A stretch of DNA of 62,371 bases, taken from Alphaproteobacteria bacterium (GTDB lineage Bacteria > Pseudomonadota > Alphaproteobacteria > Micropepsales > Micropepsaceae). The position numbers and the translations under genes were made by a program. The DNA lies in the NCBI GenBank assembly GCA_947462105.1, contig CANHNJ010000015.1, positions 1 through 62,371 of the forward strand. The letters are read 5' to 3'. The notes beneath the pieces were generated by a model. The model was not told where the DNA came from and did not search any database. It was given only the letters and a program-made list of their open reading frames with translations. Each line of letters starts with the position of its first letter. Position 1 is the stretch's first letter. Shown here in pieces: positions 18,242-26,898 of the stretch.

Positions 18242-19330
18242 ATGCGTGAGACCCTGCGTCGGCACGAGCGTCTTGACTCATCCGCCGCCAAGGACCCCCG
18301 AAGCAGCGAGGGCGCTGAGATCATCAGCCTCGCCACCCGCAGCGTCATGCCCAACGTCACACAGCGGAAAGGCAACTCAGAGGCTCTGGGCTTGGCGGCG
18401 GGTGTCGCGGCCATCGGTTTGCTTGGTGCGGTGACGCTCTGGAACCTCGACCACTCCCGCAAGCTGGCCCCCGCGGCCCAGCAAGCAACCACCCAGCTCG
18501 CGCCCGTCGCGCCGCAAGCCGCACCGCCGGTCCCGCAGCAGGCGATCACCGCCCTGGCCGAGCCCGCGCCAGCCCCGGTGGCTGTCCCGGCTGCTACGCC
18601 GGCACCTGGTACGCTGCCCGCCAGCAACCCGTTTTCCACACCAACTCTAATATTCGACGTCAGCCCCCTTGCCGCGTCGGCAGCCGCCGTGGCCACGGCC
18701 GGCGGGAGCACGGCCACGGGGTCGAACGACGACTTCGCCGCCCGCGTCGGCGGCATCGGCGGCACGGCGACCGTCGCTGTCGCCGCTATCAATCCGCAGA
18801 CCACGGTCACTCAGGGTACGCTGATCCCTGCCATCCTGGAGACTGCCATCGATACCGATGTGCCCGGTTATGCCCGCGCCGTGGTGTCGACTGACGTGCG
18901 CGGCTTCGATGGCAGCCGTGTGATGGTCCCTCGCTCGTCGCGCCTGATCGGCCAGTACAAGAGTGGCATGCAGGCCGGGCAGAAGCGGGCCTACATCATC
19001 TGGAGCCGGCTAATCCGGCCGGATGGCGTCTCGGTCAACCTGGCCTCGCCCGCAATCTCCTTCGCCGGCGAGACCGGTCTCGGCGGCGATGTGAACAACC
19101 ACTTCTTCGAGCGGTTCGGGTCGGCCATGCTGTTGTCGGTGGTTGGAGGCCTCTCGGCGCTAGGCAGCAGCGGGGCCTCGGTTATCATCGGCGGCCAGAC
19201 CCAGTCTGCCGCCGCCGCCGCGGTCGGCCAGACCGGGCAGATCGGCCCGACCATCCGAGTCCCCCAGGGTGAGCCGGTTCGCGTGTTCACTGCGCGCGAC
19301 CTCGACTTCTCCAAGGTCTCCACCGAATGA
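18242..19330 (+). CDS. virB10: VirB10-type T4SS envelope-spanning protein
   Basis: 362 residues: a short cytoplasmic N-terminus, a single membrane helix (ALGLAAGVAAIGLLGAVTLW), a Pro/Ala-rich periplasmic linker, and the C-terminal TrbI/VirB10 beta-barrel domain (VTQGTLIPAILETAIDTDVP, GSRVMVPRSSRLIGQYKSG, IIWSRLIRPDGVSVNL, then the antenna region GSAMLLSVVGGLSALGSS and PTIRVPQGEPVRVFTARDLD). It links inner-membrane ATPases to the outer-membrane pore. Starts 3 bases after virB9 and overlaps virB11 by four bases. Confidence 0.93.
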   Translation: MRETLRRHERLDSSAAKDPRSSEGAEIISLATRSVMPNVTQRKGNSEALGLAAGVAAIGLLGAVTLWNLDHSRKLAPAAQQATTQLAPVAPQAAPPVPQQAITALAEPAPAPVAVPAATPAPGTLPASNPFSTPTLIFDVSPLAASAAAVATAGGSTATGSNDDFAARVGGIGGTATVAVAAINPQTTVTQGTLIPAILETAIDTDVPGYARAVVSTDVRGFDGSRVMVPRSSRLIGQYKSGMQAGQKRAYIIWSRLIRPDGVSVNLASPAISFAGETGLGGDVNNHFFERFGSAMLLSVVGGLSALGSSGASVIIGGQTQSAAAAAVGQTGQIGPTIRVPQGEPVRVFTARDLDFSKVSTE

Positions 19331-20337
19331 CCGGGTCAGCCGACGTCGTTCCGCTACCCGGGCAGCCCAAACTGGGTGAGCGGAGCGTCTATCTCGAGGC
19401 CTATCTCGCGCCTTTTCGCCAGTGGCTTGACAAGGAGAGTGTCACCGAGATCCTGGTTAATCGCCCGGGGGAGGTCTGGGTGGAGGACGGCGCCGACCCA
19501 GGCATGCGGCGCTTTCAGATGTCAGAGATCGACAACATACTGCTGCAACGGCTGGCTGAGCAGGTCGCCCGCGCCAGCCACCAAGGCATCAACCGTGAAC
19601 ATCCGCTGCTGTCCGCCACACTGCCGGGCGGGGAGCGCATCCAGCTTTGCGGTCCGCCCGCCACGCGGGGCGACTGGGCGATGGCAATCCGCCGCCACCG
19701 TCTGCTGCGCCTGCCGCTCGATGCTTACGACCAGGGACCCATCGCGGTCCCGCCCGAAACGGCGAAGCTGAACGGGGCGGCTGAGCCCATCGCCTTCCTG
19801 AAGGACGCCATCGCCCGGCGGCAGACGATCTTGGTCTCGGGCGGCACGTCCACCGGCAAGACCACCTTCCTCAACGCCATGCTGCGCGAATTGCCTACCG
19901 ACGAGCGCGTGATCTTCGTGGAGGATGCCGCTGAGCTGCAGCTGCCAGGGGCCAACGGCGTCGGGCTGATCGCCGTGCGGGGCGATCTCGGCGAGGCCAA
20001 GGTTTCGACTGACGACCTCGTACAAGCAGCGTTGCGGCTGAGGCCCGACCGCATCGTACTGGGCGAGTTGCGCGGCAAGGAAACTCTCAGCTTCCTGCGG
20101 GCGATCAACACTGGCCACCCCGGCTCGTTCTCCACCGTCCACGCCAATACTCCGCGCGGCGCGCTTGACCAGATTGCTCTCCTGACCATGCAGACGGGGA
20201 TCGGTCTCTCCCTTGCGGAGACCATCGAATACGCTGCGTCCGTTGTCGATGTGATCGTGCAGTTAGAACGAAGGCAGGGTCGGCGACGCATCGCGGCCGT
20301 CGCCTACGCCAAGGATGTCGTCGGGAAATCCAATTGA
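19327..20337 (+). CDS. virB11: VirB11-type hexameric secretion ATPase
   Basis: 336 residues of the GspE/VirB11 traffic ATPase family. An N-terminal domain (VTEILVNRPGEVWVEDG) is followed by Walker A GGTSTGKTT with Lys178, the Asp box VIFVEDAAELQLP, Walker B RPDRIVLGELRGKE and the His box GHPGSFSTVHANTPRGALDQ. VirB11 acts with VirB4 at the cytoplasmic face. ATG 19327 overlaps the virB10 stop. It is the last gene of the operon. No virD4 coupling-protein gene follows; 37 bases downstream an insertion-sequence remnant begins. Confidence 0.95.
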   Translation: MTGSADVVPLPGQPKLGERSVYLEAYLAPFRQWLDKESVTEILVNRPGEVWVEDGADPGMRRFQMSEIDNILLQRLAEQVARASHQGINREHPLLSATLPGGERIQLCGPPATRGDWAMAIRRHRLLRLPLDAYDQGPIAVPPETAKLNGAAEPIAFLKDAIARRQTILVSGGTSTGKTTFLNAMLRELPTDERVIFVEDAAELQLPGANGVGLIAVRGDLGEAKVSTDDLVQAALRLRPDRIVLGELRGKETLSFLRAINTGHPGSFSTVHANTPRGALDQIALLTMQTGIGLSLAETIEYAASVVDVIVQLERRQGRRRIAAVAYAKDVVGKSN

Positions 20338-20373
20338 TCGGTGTCTGGATCCCTTAGGCGCATTCACTCGCGT

Positions 20374-20490
20374 GCGTAGCTTCGCTACAATCTCTTCTGC
20401 CGTGTGTCTTTTTTTTGCTATCAATCCAATCCTCCTTGGTCAAAACCATACTTCAGGTAGGACCCTTTCAAAGGGGGGGCAGGACTGCCC
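20374..20490 (-). mobile_element. IS3-family (IS407-like) left-end remnant with start of orfA
   Basis: On the minus strand AAGGAGG lies seven bases before TTG 20424, which opens a frame reading IAKKRHTAEEIVAKLR. This is the characteristic OrfA N-terminus of IS3-family transposases; similarity stops at 20374, about 17 codons in. Upstream of the start, TCCTGCCCCCCCTTT near 20473-20487 resembles an IS407-group terminal inverted repeat. Only the left end survives, and the truncated side faces the virB operon. The exact outer end is uncertain by about 10 bases. Confidence 0.6.
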
Positions 20491-20500
20491 TGCGCACGGT

Positions 20501-20569
20501 TTAGTGGTTGTCCCAGAGAGTTTTCATCGCCCGCAGCTTGACGCGGCCGCTGATGTCTTTATCGCTCAT
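20501..20569 (-). CDS. Possible 22-residue ORF divergent from the RsmB-like gene
   Basis: The minus-strand ATG 20569 is preceded by AGGAG with an eight-base spacer and encodes MSDKDISGRVKLRAMKTLWD plus NH, ending in TAA about 10 bases outside the IS remnant. It is not recognised. The strong ribosome site and proximity to the IS make it either a tiny gene or the surviving 5' end of a gene truncated by the insertion. Its start region faces that of the downstream methyltransferase. Confidence 0.25.
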   Translation of the reverse strand: MSDKDISGRVKLRAMKTLWDNH

Positions 20570-20573
20570 GTTC

Positions 20574-21797
20574 ATGACTCCTGCCGCCCGCATTCAGGCC
20601 GTAATTGACGTACTCGTCGCGCTGGACGGCACGCAACAGCCGGTGGACCGCTACCTGAAGGATTTCTTCCGCGCCCGCCGCTATGCCGGGTCGAAGGACC
20701 GGCGCGCCATCGCCGGGCTGGTGTTTGACGGCCTGCGCCATCGTTCGTCCCTGGCGCATCGCATGGGCAGCGACACGCCGCGCGCGCAGGTGATCGCAGC
20801 ACTGCTGGCGGCGGGCGATGATCCCGCTACGCTGTTCACCGGCGGCTATGGTCCCGAACCCCTCAGCGAAGCCGAGCGCGCCGCCATTGCCGCCACGCCG
20901 CCGCCCGCGCTGCCGCATGTGACGGGCGAATATCCGTACTGGCTGGAGCCAAGCCTGCTGCGTGCCTTTGGCGATGACCTACCAGCCGAGATGGCGGCGC
21001 TGCAGACCCGCGCCCCGGTGGATTTGCGGGTCAACACGTTGAAAGCGACGCGCCGCGAGGTGCTGGCCGCCCTGCAGGCCGAAGGTTTCGCCGCCGCGCC
21101 GACGCCGCATGCGCCCGCCGGCATCCGCATTCCGCCGGGCGAGGGCAACGCCACGCTGGCCAAGTCACCGCTCTTCCTATCGGGCGCGTTCGAATTTCAG
21201 GATGAAGCCGCCCAGATGGCGTCGTTGCTGGCCGAAGCCAAACCCGGCATGCGCATACTCGACCTGGCGGCGGGTTCGGGCGGCAAGGCCCTGGCGCTGG
21301 CCGCCGCCATGAACAATGACGGCCACATTCTCGCTTTCGACGATGTGCCCAAACGCCTGGCGCCCCTGCGCGAGCGGGTGACGCGGGCGGGCGCGACCTG
21401 CATCCAGCAGGCGGACAGGCGCGGCGGCCCGCTGTGGGGCGATGGCCTGTTCGATATCGTCTTTCTCGACGCGCCCTGTACCGGCACCGGCACCTGGCGG
21501 CGGCAGCCCGAACTTCGCTGGCGGCTGACCCCGGCGCGGCTGGCCGAACTGACCCGGTTGCAGGACTGGCTGCTGGACGATGCCGCCCGGCACACGGGCG
21601 CAGGCGGGCGGCTTGTCTATGCCACTTGCTCCCTGCTGCCGGAGGAGAATGAGGACCGGGTCGCCGCCTTCCTCGCCCGTACACCGGCTTTTGCCCGGGC
21701 GCAGCCTGTGGATTTCCGGGCCAGCACCGCCAAAACCGGCACGGATGGCTTCTTCGCCTCTGTGCTGATTCATGCCCCCTCCGGTCTTCGCAGCTGA
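20574..21797 (+). CDS. RsmB/NOP-family RNA (cytosine-C5)-methyltransferase
   Basis: SAM-dependent rRNA m5C methyltransferase of the RsmB/NOL1/NOP2/Sun family. The N-terminal part (VDRYLKDFFRARRYAGSKDR) resembles the NusB-like region; the catalytic part has LDLAAGSGGKALALAAAM for SAM, DIVFLDAPCTGTGTWRRQPE with the motif IV Cys, and LVYATCSLLPEENED with the motif VI Cys nucleophile. About 407 residues. ATG 20574 is used; ATG 20568 is equally possible and neither has a clear ribosome site. In related genomes this gene directly follows guaB; here the accessory block intervenes. Confidence 0.88.
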   Translation: MTPAARIQAVIDVLVALDGTQQPVDRYLKDFFRARRYAGSKDRRAIAGLVFDGLRHRSSLAHRMGSDTPRAQVIAALLAAGDDPATLFTGGYGPEPLSEAERAAIAATPPPALPHVTGEYPYWLEPSLLRAFGDDLPAEMAALQTRAPVDLRVNTLKATRREVLAALQAEGFAAAPTPHAPAGIRIPPGEGNATLAKSPLFLSGAFEFQDEAAQMASLLAEAKPGMRILDLAAGSGGKALALAAAMNNDGHILAFDDVPKRLAPLRERVTRAGATCIQQADRRGGPLWGDGLFDIVFLDAPCTGTGTWRRQPELRWRLTPARLAELTRLQDWLLDDAARHTGAGGRLVYATCSLLPEENEDRVAAFLARTPAFARAQPVDFRASTAKTGTDGFFASVLIHAPSGLRS

Positions 21798-21810
21798 CGC
21801 TGCTTCGGCC

Positions 21811-21850
21811 ACCTCCCCCGTAAATAGAGGCTTCGCATGACGGGGGAGGT
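21811..21850. repeat. Long inverted repeat after the RsmB-like gene
   Basis: Perfect 11-base arms ACCTCCCCCGT (21811-21821) and ACGGGGGAGGT (21840-21850) enclose an 18-base spacer. No T-run follows, so it is more like a REP-type palindrome than a terminator, though it could shield the mRNA 3' end. Confidence 0.6.
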
Positions 21851-21901
21851 ACACACCTGACGCATGGCTCCGGGCCCGGAAACCGGGTTAAGGTCCGCCC
21901 C

Positions 21902-22246
21902 ATGAAGTTCCTTTCGCTTCCGGTTTTTGTGGCGGGCCTGTCCCTGGGTTCCGCCTTTGCCGCCACCGATCCGGCGGTGACCGCGCTCCTCACCCAGGCG
22001 CAGGACGCCCAGATTCGTGGCGAGGCCGAGAAGGCGCTGCGCCTGGCACAGGCCGCCATCGTCGCCGATCCGGCCCACACTGCTTCCTATGTCGCGCTGG
22101 GCGATCTTTATGCGCGGCAGGGCCAGCCGGAATATGCCCGTTCCTATTATGACCTCGCGCTGGCGATCGATCCGCAGGACGCTTCGGCGCTGAAGGCCAT
22201 CGCCGCGCTGGGCGCCCCCGCACTGGCAGCCGTCAACGCGCCATGA
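21902..22246 (+). CDS. Small exported tetratricopeptide-repeat protein
   Basis: 114 residues with a signal peptide ([20 protein letters not shown]). The mature part holds about two TPR units ([59 protein letters not shown]), so it is probably a periplasmic protein-protein adaptor. Its TGA overlaps the guaA ATG (ATGA), implying cotranslation with GMP synthetase, but no functional link is evident. No enzyme motif is visible. Confidence 0.75.
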   Translation: MKFLSLPVFVAGLSLGSAFAATDPAVTALLTQAQDAQIRGEAEKALRLAQAAIVADPAHTASYVALGDLYARQGQPEYARSYYDLALAIDPQDASALKAIAALGAPALAAVNAP

Positions 22247-23778
22247 GTGTTCTTGTCATTGATTTTGGTAGTCAGGTCACCCAGCTGATCGCCCGGCGCG
22301 TTCGCGAATACGGCGTCTATTGCGAGATCGTGCCCTTTCAAAAAGCCGAAGCCGCCCTATCCAAAAAGCCTCAGGCTATCATCCTGTCCGGCGGCCCGGC
22401 GTCTGCCTATGAGGCAGGCTCCCCCCGCGCTCCGCAAAAGGTGTTCGAGCTGGGCGTGCCGGTGCTGGGCATCTGCTATGGCGAGATGACTATGTGCGCC
22501 CAGTTGGGCGGCAAGATCGAAGGCGGCCACAACCGCGAATTCGGCCGCGCCGACATCCATGTCCAGGTTCGTTCGCCACTGCTGGAAGGCCTGGCCGAGA
22601 ATGGCAGCGAGCCGGTCTGGATGAGCCACGGTGACAAGATCACCGCCATTCCGGACGGCTTCCAGGTTATCGCCACATCTGAATCTTCGCCCAACGCCGT
22701 GATCGCCGACGAGGCGCGGCGCTTCTATGGCGTCCAGTTCCATCCCGAAGTGGTGCACACGCCGCGCGGCGCCACGCTGCTGGCGAACTTCGTGCGCAAC
22801 ATCGCGGGCATCGAGCCCGAATGGAACATGAACGCCTTTCGCGCCGCGATGGTCGAGAAGATCCGCGCCCAGGTCGGCAAGGGCCGCGTCATTTGCGGCC
22901 TGTCGGGCGGCGTGGATTCGTCCGTCGCCGCCGTTCTGATCCATGAAGCCATTGGCGACCAGCTCACCTGCATCTTCGTCGATACCGGCCTGATGCGCAG
23001 CGGCGAGAGCGAAGAAGTCGTCTCGCTTTTCCGCAACCACTACAATATCCCGCTGATCCATGCAGATGCGCGCGAGATGTTCCTGACGCGGCTGGCGGGC
23101 GTCAGTGACCCGGAGCAGAAACGCAAGATCATCGGCGCGGCCTTCATCGATGTCTTCGACAAGGAAAGCCAGCAGGTCGGCGGCGCCGAGTTCCTGGCGC
23201 AGGGCACGCTTTATCCGGATGTGATCGAAAGCGTCTCGGCCACGGGTGGTCCAAGCGTCACCATCAAGAGCCATCACAATGTCGGCGGTTTGCCCGCCTA
23301 TATGAAGCTGAAGCTGGTCGAACCCTTGCGCGAACTCTTCAAGGACGAAGTCCGGGCGCTCGGCCGTGAGCTGGGCCTGCCGCCGGCTTTCGTCGGCCGT
23401 CATCCTTTTCCGGGTCCGGGCCTGGCCATCCGCCTGCCGGGCGAGATCACGGAAGAGAAGCTGGAAATCCTGCGCAAGGCCGACGTCATCTATCTGGATG
23501 AAATTCGCAAGGCCGGCCTCTACGACAAGATCTGGCAGGCCTTCGCCGTGCTGCTGCCGGTCAAGACGGTGGGCGTGATGGGCGATGGCCGCACCTATGA
23601 CCATGTCTGCGCCCTGCGCGCCGTCACCAGCACCGACGGTATGACGGCGGATTACTACCCGTTCGAGCACAGCTTTCTGGCCCGCACGGCGACGCGCATC
23701 GTCAACGAGGTGCGCGGCATCAACCGCGTCGTCTACGACATCACGAGTAAGCCGCCCGGAACCATAGAGTGGGAGTAG
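22243..23778 (+). CDS. guaA: GMP synthase (glutamine-hydrolysing)
   Basis: Converts XMP to GMP using ATP and glutamine, after guaB. 511 residues. The class I glutamine amidotransferase domain has Cys78 in GICYGEM and the catalytic His/Glu in [11 protein letters not shown]. The ATP-pyrophosphatase domain carries the P-loop [14 protein letters not shown], and the C-terminal dimerisation domain ends [12 protein letters not shown]. The usual Gln after GICYG is Glu here (GICYGEM, more often GICYGMQ), a variation worth noting but outside the catalytic triad. Confidence 0.97.
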   Translation: MSVLVIDFGSQVTQLIARRVREYGVYCEIVPFQKAEAALSKKPQAIILSGGPASAYEAGSPRAPQKVFELGVPVLGICYGEMTMCAQLGGKIEGGHNREFGRADIHVQVRSPLLEGLAENGSEPVWMSHGDKITAIPDGFQVIATSESSPNAVIADEARRFYGVQFHPEVVHTPRGATLLANFVRNIAGIEPEWNMNAFRAAMVEKIRAQVGKGRVICGLSGGVDSSVAAVLIHEAIGDQLTCIFVDTGLMRSGESEEVVSLFRNHYNIPLIHADAREMFLTRLAGVSDPEQKRKIIGAAFIDVFDKESQQVGGAEFLAQGTLYPDVIESVSATGGPSVTIKSHHNVGGLPAYMKLKLVEPLRELFKDEVRALGRELGLPPAFVGRHPFPGPGLAIRLPGEITEEKLEILRKADVIYLDEIRKAGLYDKIWQAFAVLLPVKTVGVMGDGRTYDHVCALRAVTSTDGMTADYYPFEHSFLARTATRIVNEVRGINRVVYDITSKPPGTIEWE

Positions 23779-23845
23779 AGATGGGCCATGATCTATCACT
23801 GGCCGGGCTGGATGGCTGTGGCGCAATGGCTGATCGGGCACTGAC

Positions 23846-24577
23846 ATGATCCCCTGGGTCCATCTCGATACGGCGAAGGTGCCCGGTACGGCCAAGGATG
23901 AACTGCGCCTGATGCAGCGCGGCAGCGAGTTCGCCATCTTCGCCGGTCCGACGCCGCTGATGAACAGCCGCATGAGCAGTTCCGAGATCATCTTGGCCCA
24001 AATCGCCTGCGCGCGCCTGGCGGGCCGCAGCAACGTCCACATGTTGATCGGCGGCTATGGCATGGGCTTCACCCTGCGCGCCGCATTGGCGGGCCTGGGC
24101 AAGGATGCGCGCGTCACTATCGCCGAACTGGTGCCCGCCGTGCTGGCCTGGGCGCGCGGGCCGATGTCGGAACTGACGTCAGGATGCCTTGACGATCCGC
24201 GCGTTGGCGTCCGCGAAGACGATGTCGGCGCGGCCATCGCCTCGGCGCACGCGGCCTATGACGCCATCCTGCTGGATGTCGATAATGGTCCCGATGGCCT
24301 CAGTCGTGCCGCCAATGACTGGCTTTATGATGCGCGCGGGCTGGAAGCGGCGCGCAAGGCGCTGCGGCCCGGCGGCCTGCTGGCGGTGTGGTCGGCGGCG
24401 CCGAACAAGGATTTCGTCTTTCGCCTGGGCCGCGCCGGTTTTGCCGTCGAAGAGGTCAAGGCCCGCGCCAACAAGGGCAAGGGCGTCCGCCACATCATCT
24501 GGGTGGCGAGCAATCCTGCGCGTCAGGCCAGCGCCAGCACCGGGCCATCCAGCAAAGCCATCAGGTCGCCGAAATAG
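23846..24577 (+). CDS. Spermidine synthase-like SAM-dependent methyltransferase
   Basis: 243 residues with a Rossmann-like fold resembling spermidine synthase proteins of unknown substrate: FAIFAGPTPLMNSRMSSSE, the nucleotide loop LIGGYGMGFTLRAALAGLG, VTIAELVPAVLAWARG, then YDAILLDVDNGPDGL and ARKALRPGGLLAVWSAAPN. Classical SpeE residues for putrescine binding are not obvious, so the true substrate is unknown. The last 20 residues are Ser/Ala/Pro-rich and probably disordered. It lies 67 bases after guaA. Confidence 0.7.
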   Translation: MIPWVHLDTAKVPGTAKDELRLMQRGSEFAIFAGPTPLMNSRMSSSEIILAQIACARLAGRSNVHMLIGGYGMGFTLRAALAGLGKDARVTIAELVPAVLAWARGPMSELTSGCLDDPRVGVREDDVGAAIASAHAAYDAILLDVDNGPDGLSRAANDWLYDARGLEAARKALRPGGLLAVWSAAPNKDFVFRLGRAGFAVEEVKARANKGKGVRHIIWVASNPARQASASTGPSSKAIRSPK

Positions 24578-24596
24578 GCTTATGGAGGGAACGGTT

Positions 24597-24776
24597 TCAG
24601 GAATAGCCATGCGCCGGCGGCTGTTGCGACAGCATGGCGGCCAGCTTCGCCATCGAGCCCCAGTATTTCACCATCGAGCCATCGCCGCGGGAACGCGCTT
24701 CCTCCGCCTGGGCGTGGCAATACCCCACCGTGTCGCCGCCATGTGTCTCCAGCAGTTCAAAACCCAAATCTGTCAT
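24597..24776 (-). CDS. Small hypothetical protein (59 residues)
   Basis: Minus-strand ATG 24776 has GGAGG five bases upstream. The product (MTDLGFELLETHGGDTVGYC ... GSMAKLAAMLSQQPPAHGYS) is soluble and mostly helical in character, with no recognised domain. Clear protein-like composition and a good ribosome site support a real gene. It is divergent from frmA, and convergent with and 19 bases from the spermidine-synthase-like gene. Confidence 0.55.
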   Translation of the reverse strand: MTDLGFELLETHGGDTVGYCHAQAEEARSRGDGSMVKYWGSMAKLAAMLSQQPPAHGYS

Positions 24777-24920
24777 CACAGCCTCCGCAATTTGAATCAG
24801 TTTGTGTGTCAGAACAAATCAAGAACACATCCGGCTATCAGAGTCGAGTCCGGGCGGAATGTCCGCGCTTGCCATCAGATCGGGGCTGCCTAGTCTCTCG
24901 GCCAGCAACAGGAGCCATTC

Positions 24921-26030
24921 ATGAAGACCCGCGCCGCCGTCGCCTTCTCGCCCAAGCAGCCCTTGGAGATCGTCGAGCTCGATCTTGAAGGCCCCAAGGC
25001 GGGCGAAGTGCTGGTCGAGATCAAGGCCACCGGCATCTGCCACACCGATGCCTATACGCTTGACGGGCTGGACAGCGAGGGCCTGTTTCCCTCGGTGCTG
25101 GGGCATGAAGGCGCCGGCATCGTGCGCGAGATCGGCGCGGGCGTGACCAGCGTCAAGCCGGGCGACCATGTCATCCCGCTCTACACGCCCGAATGCCGCC
25201 AGTGCAAAAGCTGCCTGTCGGGCAAGACCAACCTCTGCACCGCGATCCGCGCCACCCAGGGCAAGGGCCTGATGCCCGACGGCACCACGCGCTTTTCCTA
25301 CAAGGGCCAGCCGGTGTTTCACTATATGGGCTGCTCGACCTTCTCGAACTTCACGGTGTTGCCCGAAATCGCGCTGGCGAATATCCGCGATGACGCGCCG
25401 TTCCAGACCAGTTGCTACATCGGGTGCGGTGTCACCACCGGCGTCGGCGCCGTGACCAAGACCGCCAAAGTGGAGCCGGGCAGCAACGCCATCGTCTTCG
25501 GGCTGGGCGGCATCGGTCTCAATGTCATCCAGGGCCTGAAGCTGGTGGGCGCGGACAGGATCATCGGCGTCGACCTGAATGACGACAAGGAGGAATGGGG
25601 CCGCCGTTTCGGCATGACGCATTTTGTCAACCCGACAAAAGTGTCGGGTGACTTGGTGGCTCACCTGGTGGCGCTGACCGATGGCGGCGCCGATTACACC
25701 TTCGACTGCACCGGCAACACGAACGTGATGCGCACGGCGCTGGAAGCCTGCCATCGCGGCTGGGGCACCAGCATCGTCATCGGCGTCGCCGAGGCAGGCA
25801 AGGAAATCAGCACCCGTCCGTTCCAGCTTGTCACCGGCCGCGTCTGGAAGGGCTCGGCCTTTGGCGGCGCCAAGGGCCGCACCGATGTGCCCAAGATCGT
25901 GGACTGGTACATGGACGGCAAGATCGCCATCGACCCGATGATCACCCATGTGCTGTCGCTGGAAGACATCAACAAGGGCTTCGACCTGATGCATGAAGGC
26001 AAGAGCATCCGTTCGGTCGTGGTCTATTGA
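24921..26030 (+). CDS. frmA: S-(hydroxymethyl)glutathione dehydrogenase / class III alcohol dehydrogenase
   Basis: Zinc-dependent medium-chain dehydrogenase that oxidises S-hydroxymethylglutathione, the spontaneous adduct of formaldehyde and glutathione, with NAD. 369 residues. The catalytic-zinc Cys is in [12 protein letters not shown], the His in GHEGAGIV, and the structural-zinc cysteines in [17 protein letters not shown]. The Rossmann loop is [14 protein letters not shown]. The ribosome site AGGAG precedes ATG 24921. It overlaps the S-formylglutathione hydrolase gene by one base, forming the complete glutathione-dependent formaldehyde detoxification pair. No frmR repressor is adjacent. 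Confidence 0.96.
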   Translation: MKTRAAVAFSPKQPLEIVELDLEGPKAGEVLVEIKATGICHTDAYTLDGLDSEGLFPSVLGHEGAGIVREIGAGVTSVKPGDHVIPLYTPECRQCKSCLSGKTNLCTAIRATQGKGLMPDGTTRFSYKGQPVFHYMGCSTFSNFTVLPEIALANIRDDAPFQTSCYIGCGVTTGVGAVTKTAKVEPGSNAIVFGLGGIGLNVIQGLKLVGADRIIGVDLNDDKEEWGRRFGMTHFVNPTKVSGDLVAHLVALTDGGADYTFDCTGNTNVMRTALEACHRGWGTSIVIGVAEAGKEISTRPFQLVTGRVWKGSAFGGAKGRTDVPKIVDWYMDGKIAIDPMITHVLSLEDINKGFDLMHEGKSIRSVVVY

Positions 26031-26866
26031 TGGAACAGCTTTCCGCCAGCCGCAGTCATGGTGGGGTGCAGGGTGTCTATCGCCATGAATCGACCGCGAC
26101 CGGCACGCCGATGACCTTTTCGGTCTTCGTGCCGGCGCACGCGCCCGGCGCGAAACTGCCGGTGGTGTGGTTTCTGTCGGGCCTGACCTGCACCCATGCC
26201 AACGTTACCGAGAAGGGCGAGTATCGCGCCGCCTGCGCCGAACACGGGCTGATCCTTGTCGCGTCCGATACCTCGCCGCGTGGGCCTGGCGTGCCGGGCG
26301 ATCCGGCGGGTGCCACGGATTTCGGACTGGGCGCGGGCTTCTATGTCGATGCCACGCAGGCGCCGTTCTCGAAGCACTACCAGATGTGGCGCTATGTCAC
26401 CCAGGAACTGCCCGCGCTGATCCCGGCGAACTTCCCTGCCGACATGGGCCGCCAGTCGATCATGGGCCATTCGATGGGTGGGCATGGCGCGCTGACGGTG
26501 GGATTGCGCCATCCCGAACGCTTCCGCGCGGTGTCGGCCTTCGCGCCCATCGTCGCGCCGTCGCTGGTGCCGTGGGGGCAGAAGGCGCTCCGTGGCTATC
26601 TCGGCCCCGATGAAGCCGCCTGGCGGCCGCATGACGCCGTGGCGCTGATTGCCGATGGCGCGCGGCTACCGGAACTGCTGGTGGACCAGGGCGAGGCCGA
26701 TCCCTTCTTGCAGAACCAGCTCAGGCCGGAATTGCTCGAAGCCGCCTGTGCGAAAGCGGGCATCGCGCTGACCGCACGCCGCCATGCCGGTTACGACCAC
26801 GGCTATTATTTTGTCTCAAGCTTCATGGCTGGTCATCTGGCATGGCACGCGGCACGGTTGCGCTAG
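26030..26866 (+). CDS. fghA: S-formylglutathione hydrolase
   Basis: Serine esterase (esterase D family) that hydrolyses S-formylglutathione to formate and glutathione, completing formaldehyde oxidation begun by FrmA. 278 residues from ATG 26030, which shares the A of the frmA TGA. The nucleophile is in GHSMGGHGALTVGL. The oxyanion/early motif is VVWFLSGLTCTHANVTEKGE, and Asp and His of the triad are likely in LVDQGEADPFL and HAGYDHGYYFV. Product length is standard. Confidence 0.95.
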   Translation: MEQLSASRSHGGVQGVYRHESTATGTPMTFSVFVPAHAPGAKLPVVWFLSGLTCTHANVTEKGEYRAACAEHGLILVASDTSPRGPGVPGDPAGATDFGLGAGFYVDATQAPFSKHYQMWRYVTQELPALIPANFPADMGRQSIMGHSMGGHGALTVGLRHPERFRAVSAFAPIVAPSLVPWGQKALRGYLGPDEAAWRPHDAVALIADGARLPELLVDQGEADPFLQNQLRPELLEAACAKAGIALTARRHAGYDHGYYFVSSFMAGHLAWHAARLR

Positions 26867-26898
26867 GCAGTGCCAACAGCGCCGGCGCGCTGTCTCGC

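Noticed and set aside
23781-23849. 22-codon ORF between guaA and the spermidine-synthase-like gene
   Set aside because: It overlaps the next start by ATGA and could be translated, but there is no independent ribosome site or recognisable conservation.
22357-24042. 561-codon minus-strand open frame over guaA
   Set aside because: Shadow of the guaA coding strand; low-complexity Asp/Ala/His/Gln composition and no ribosome site or family match.
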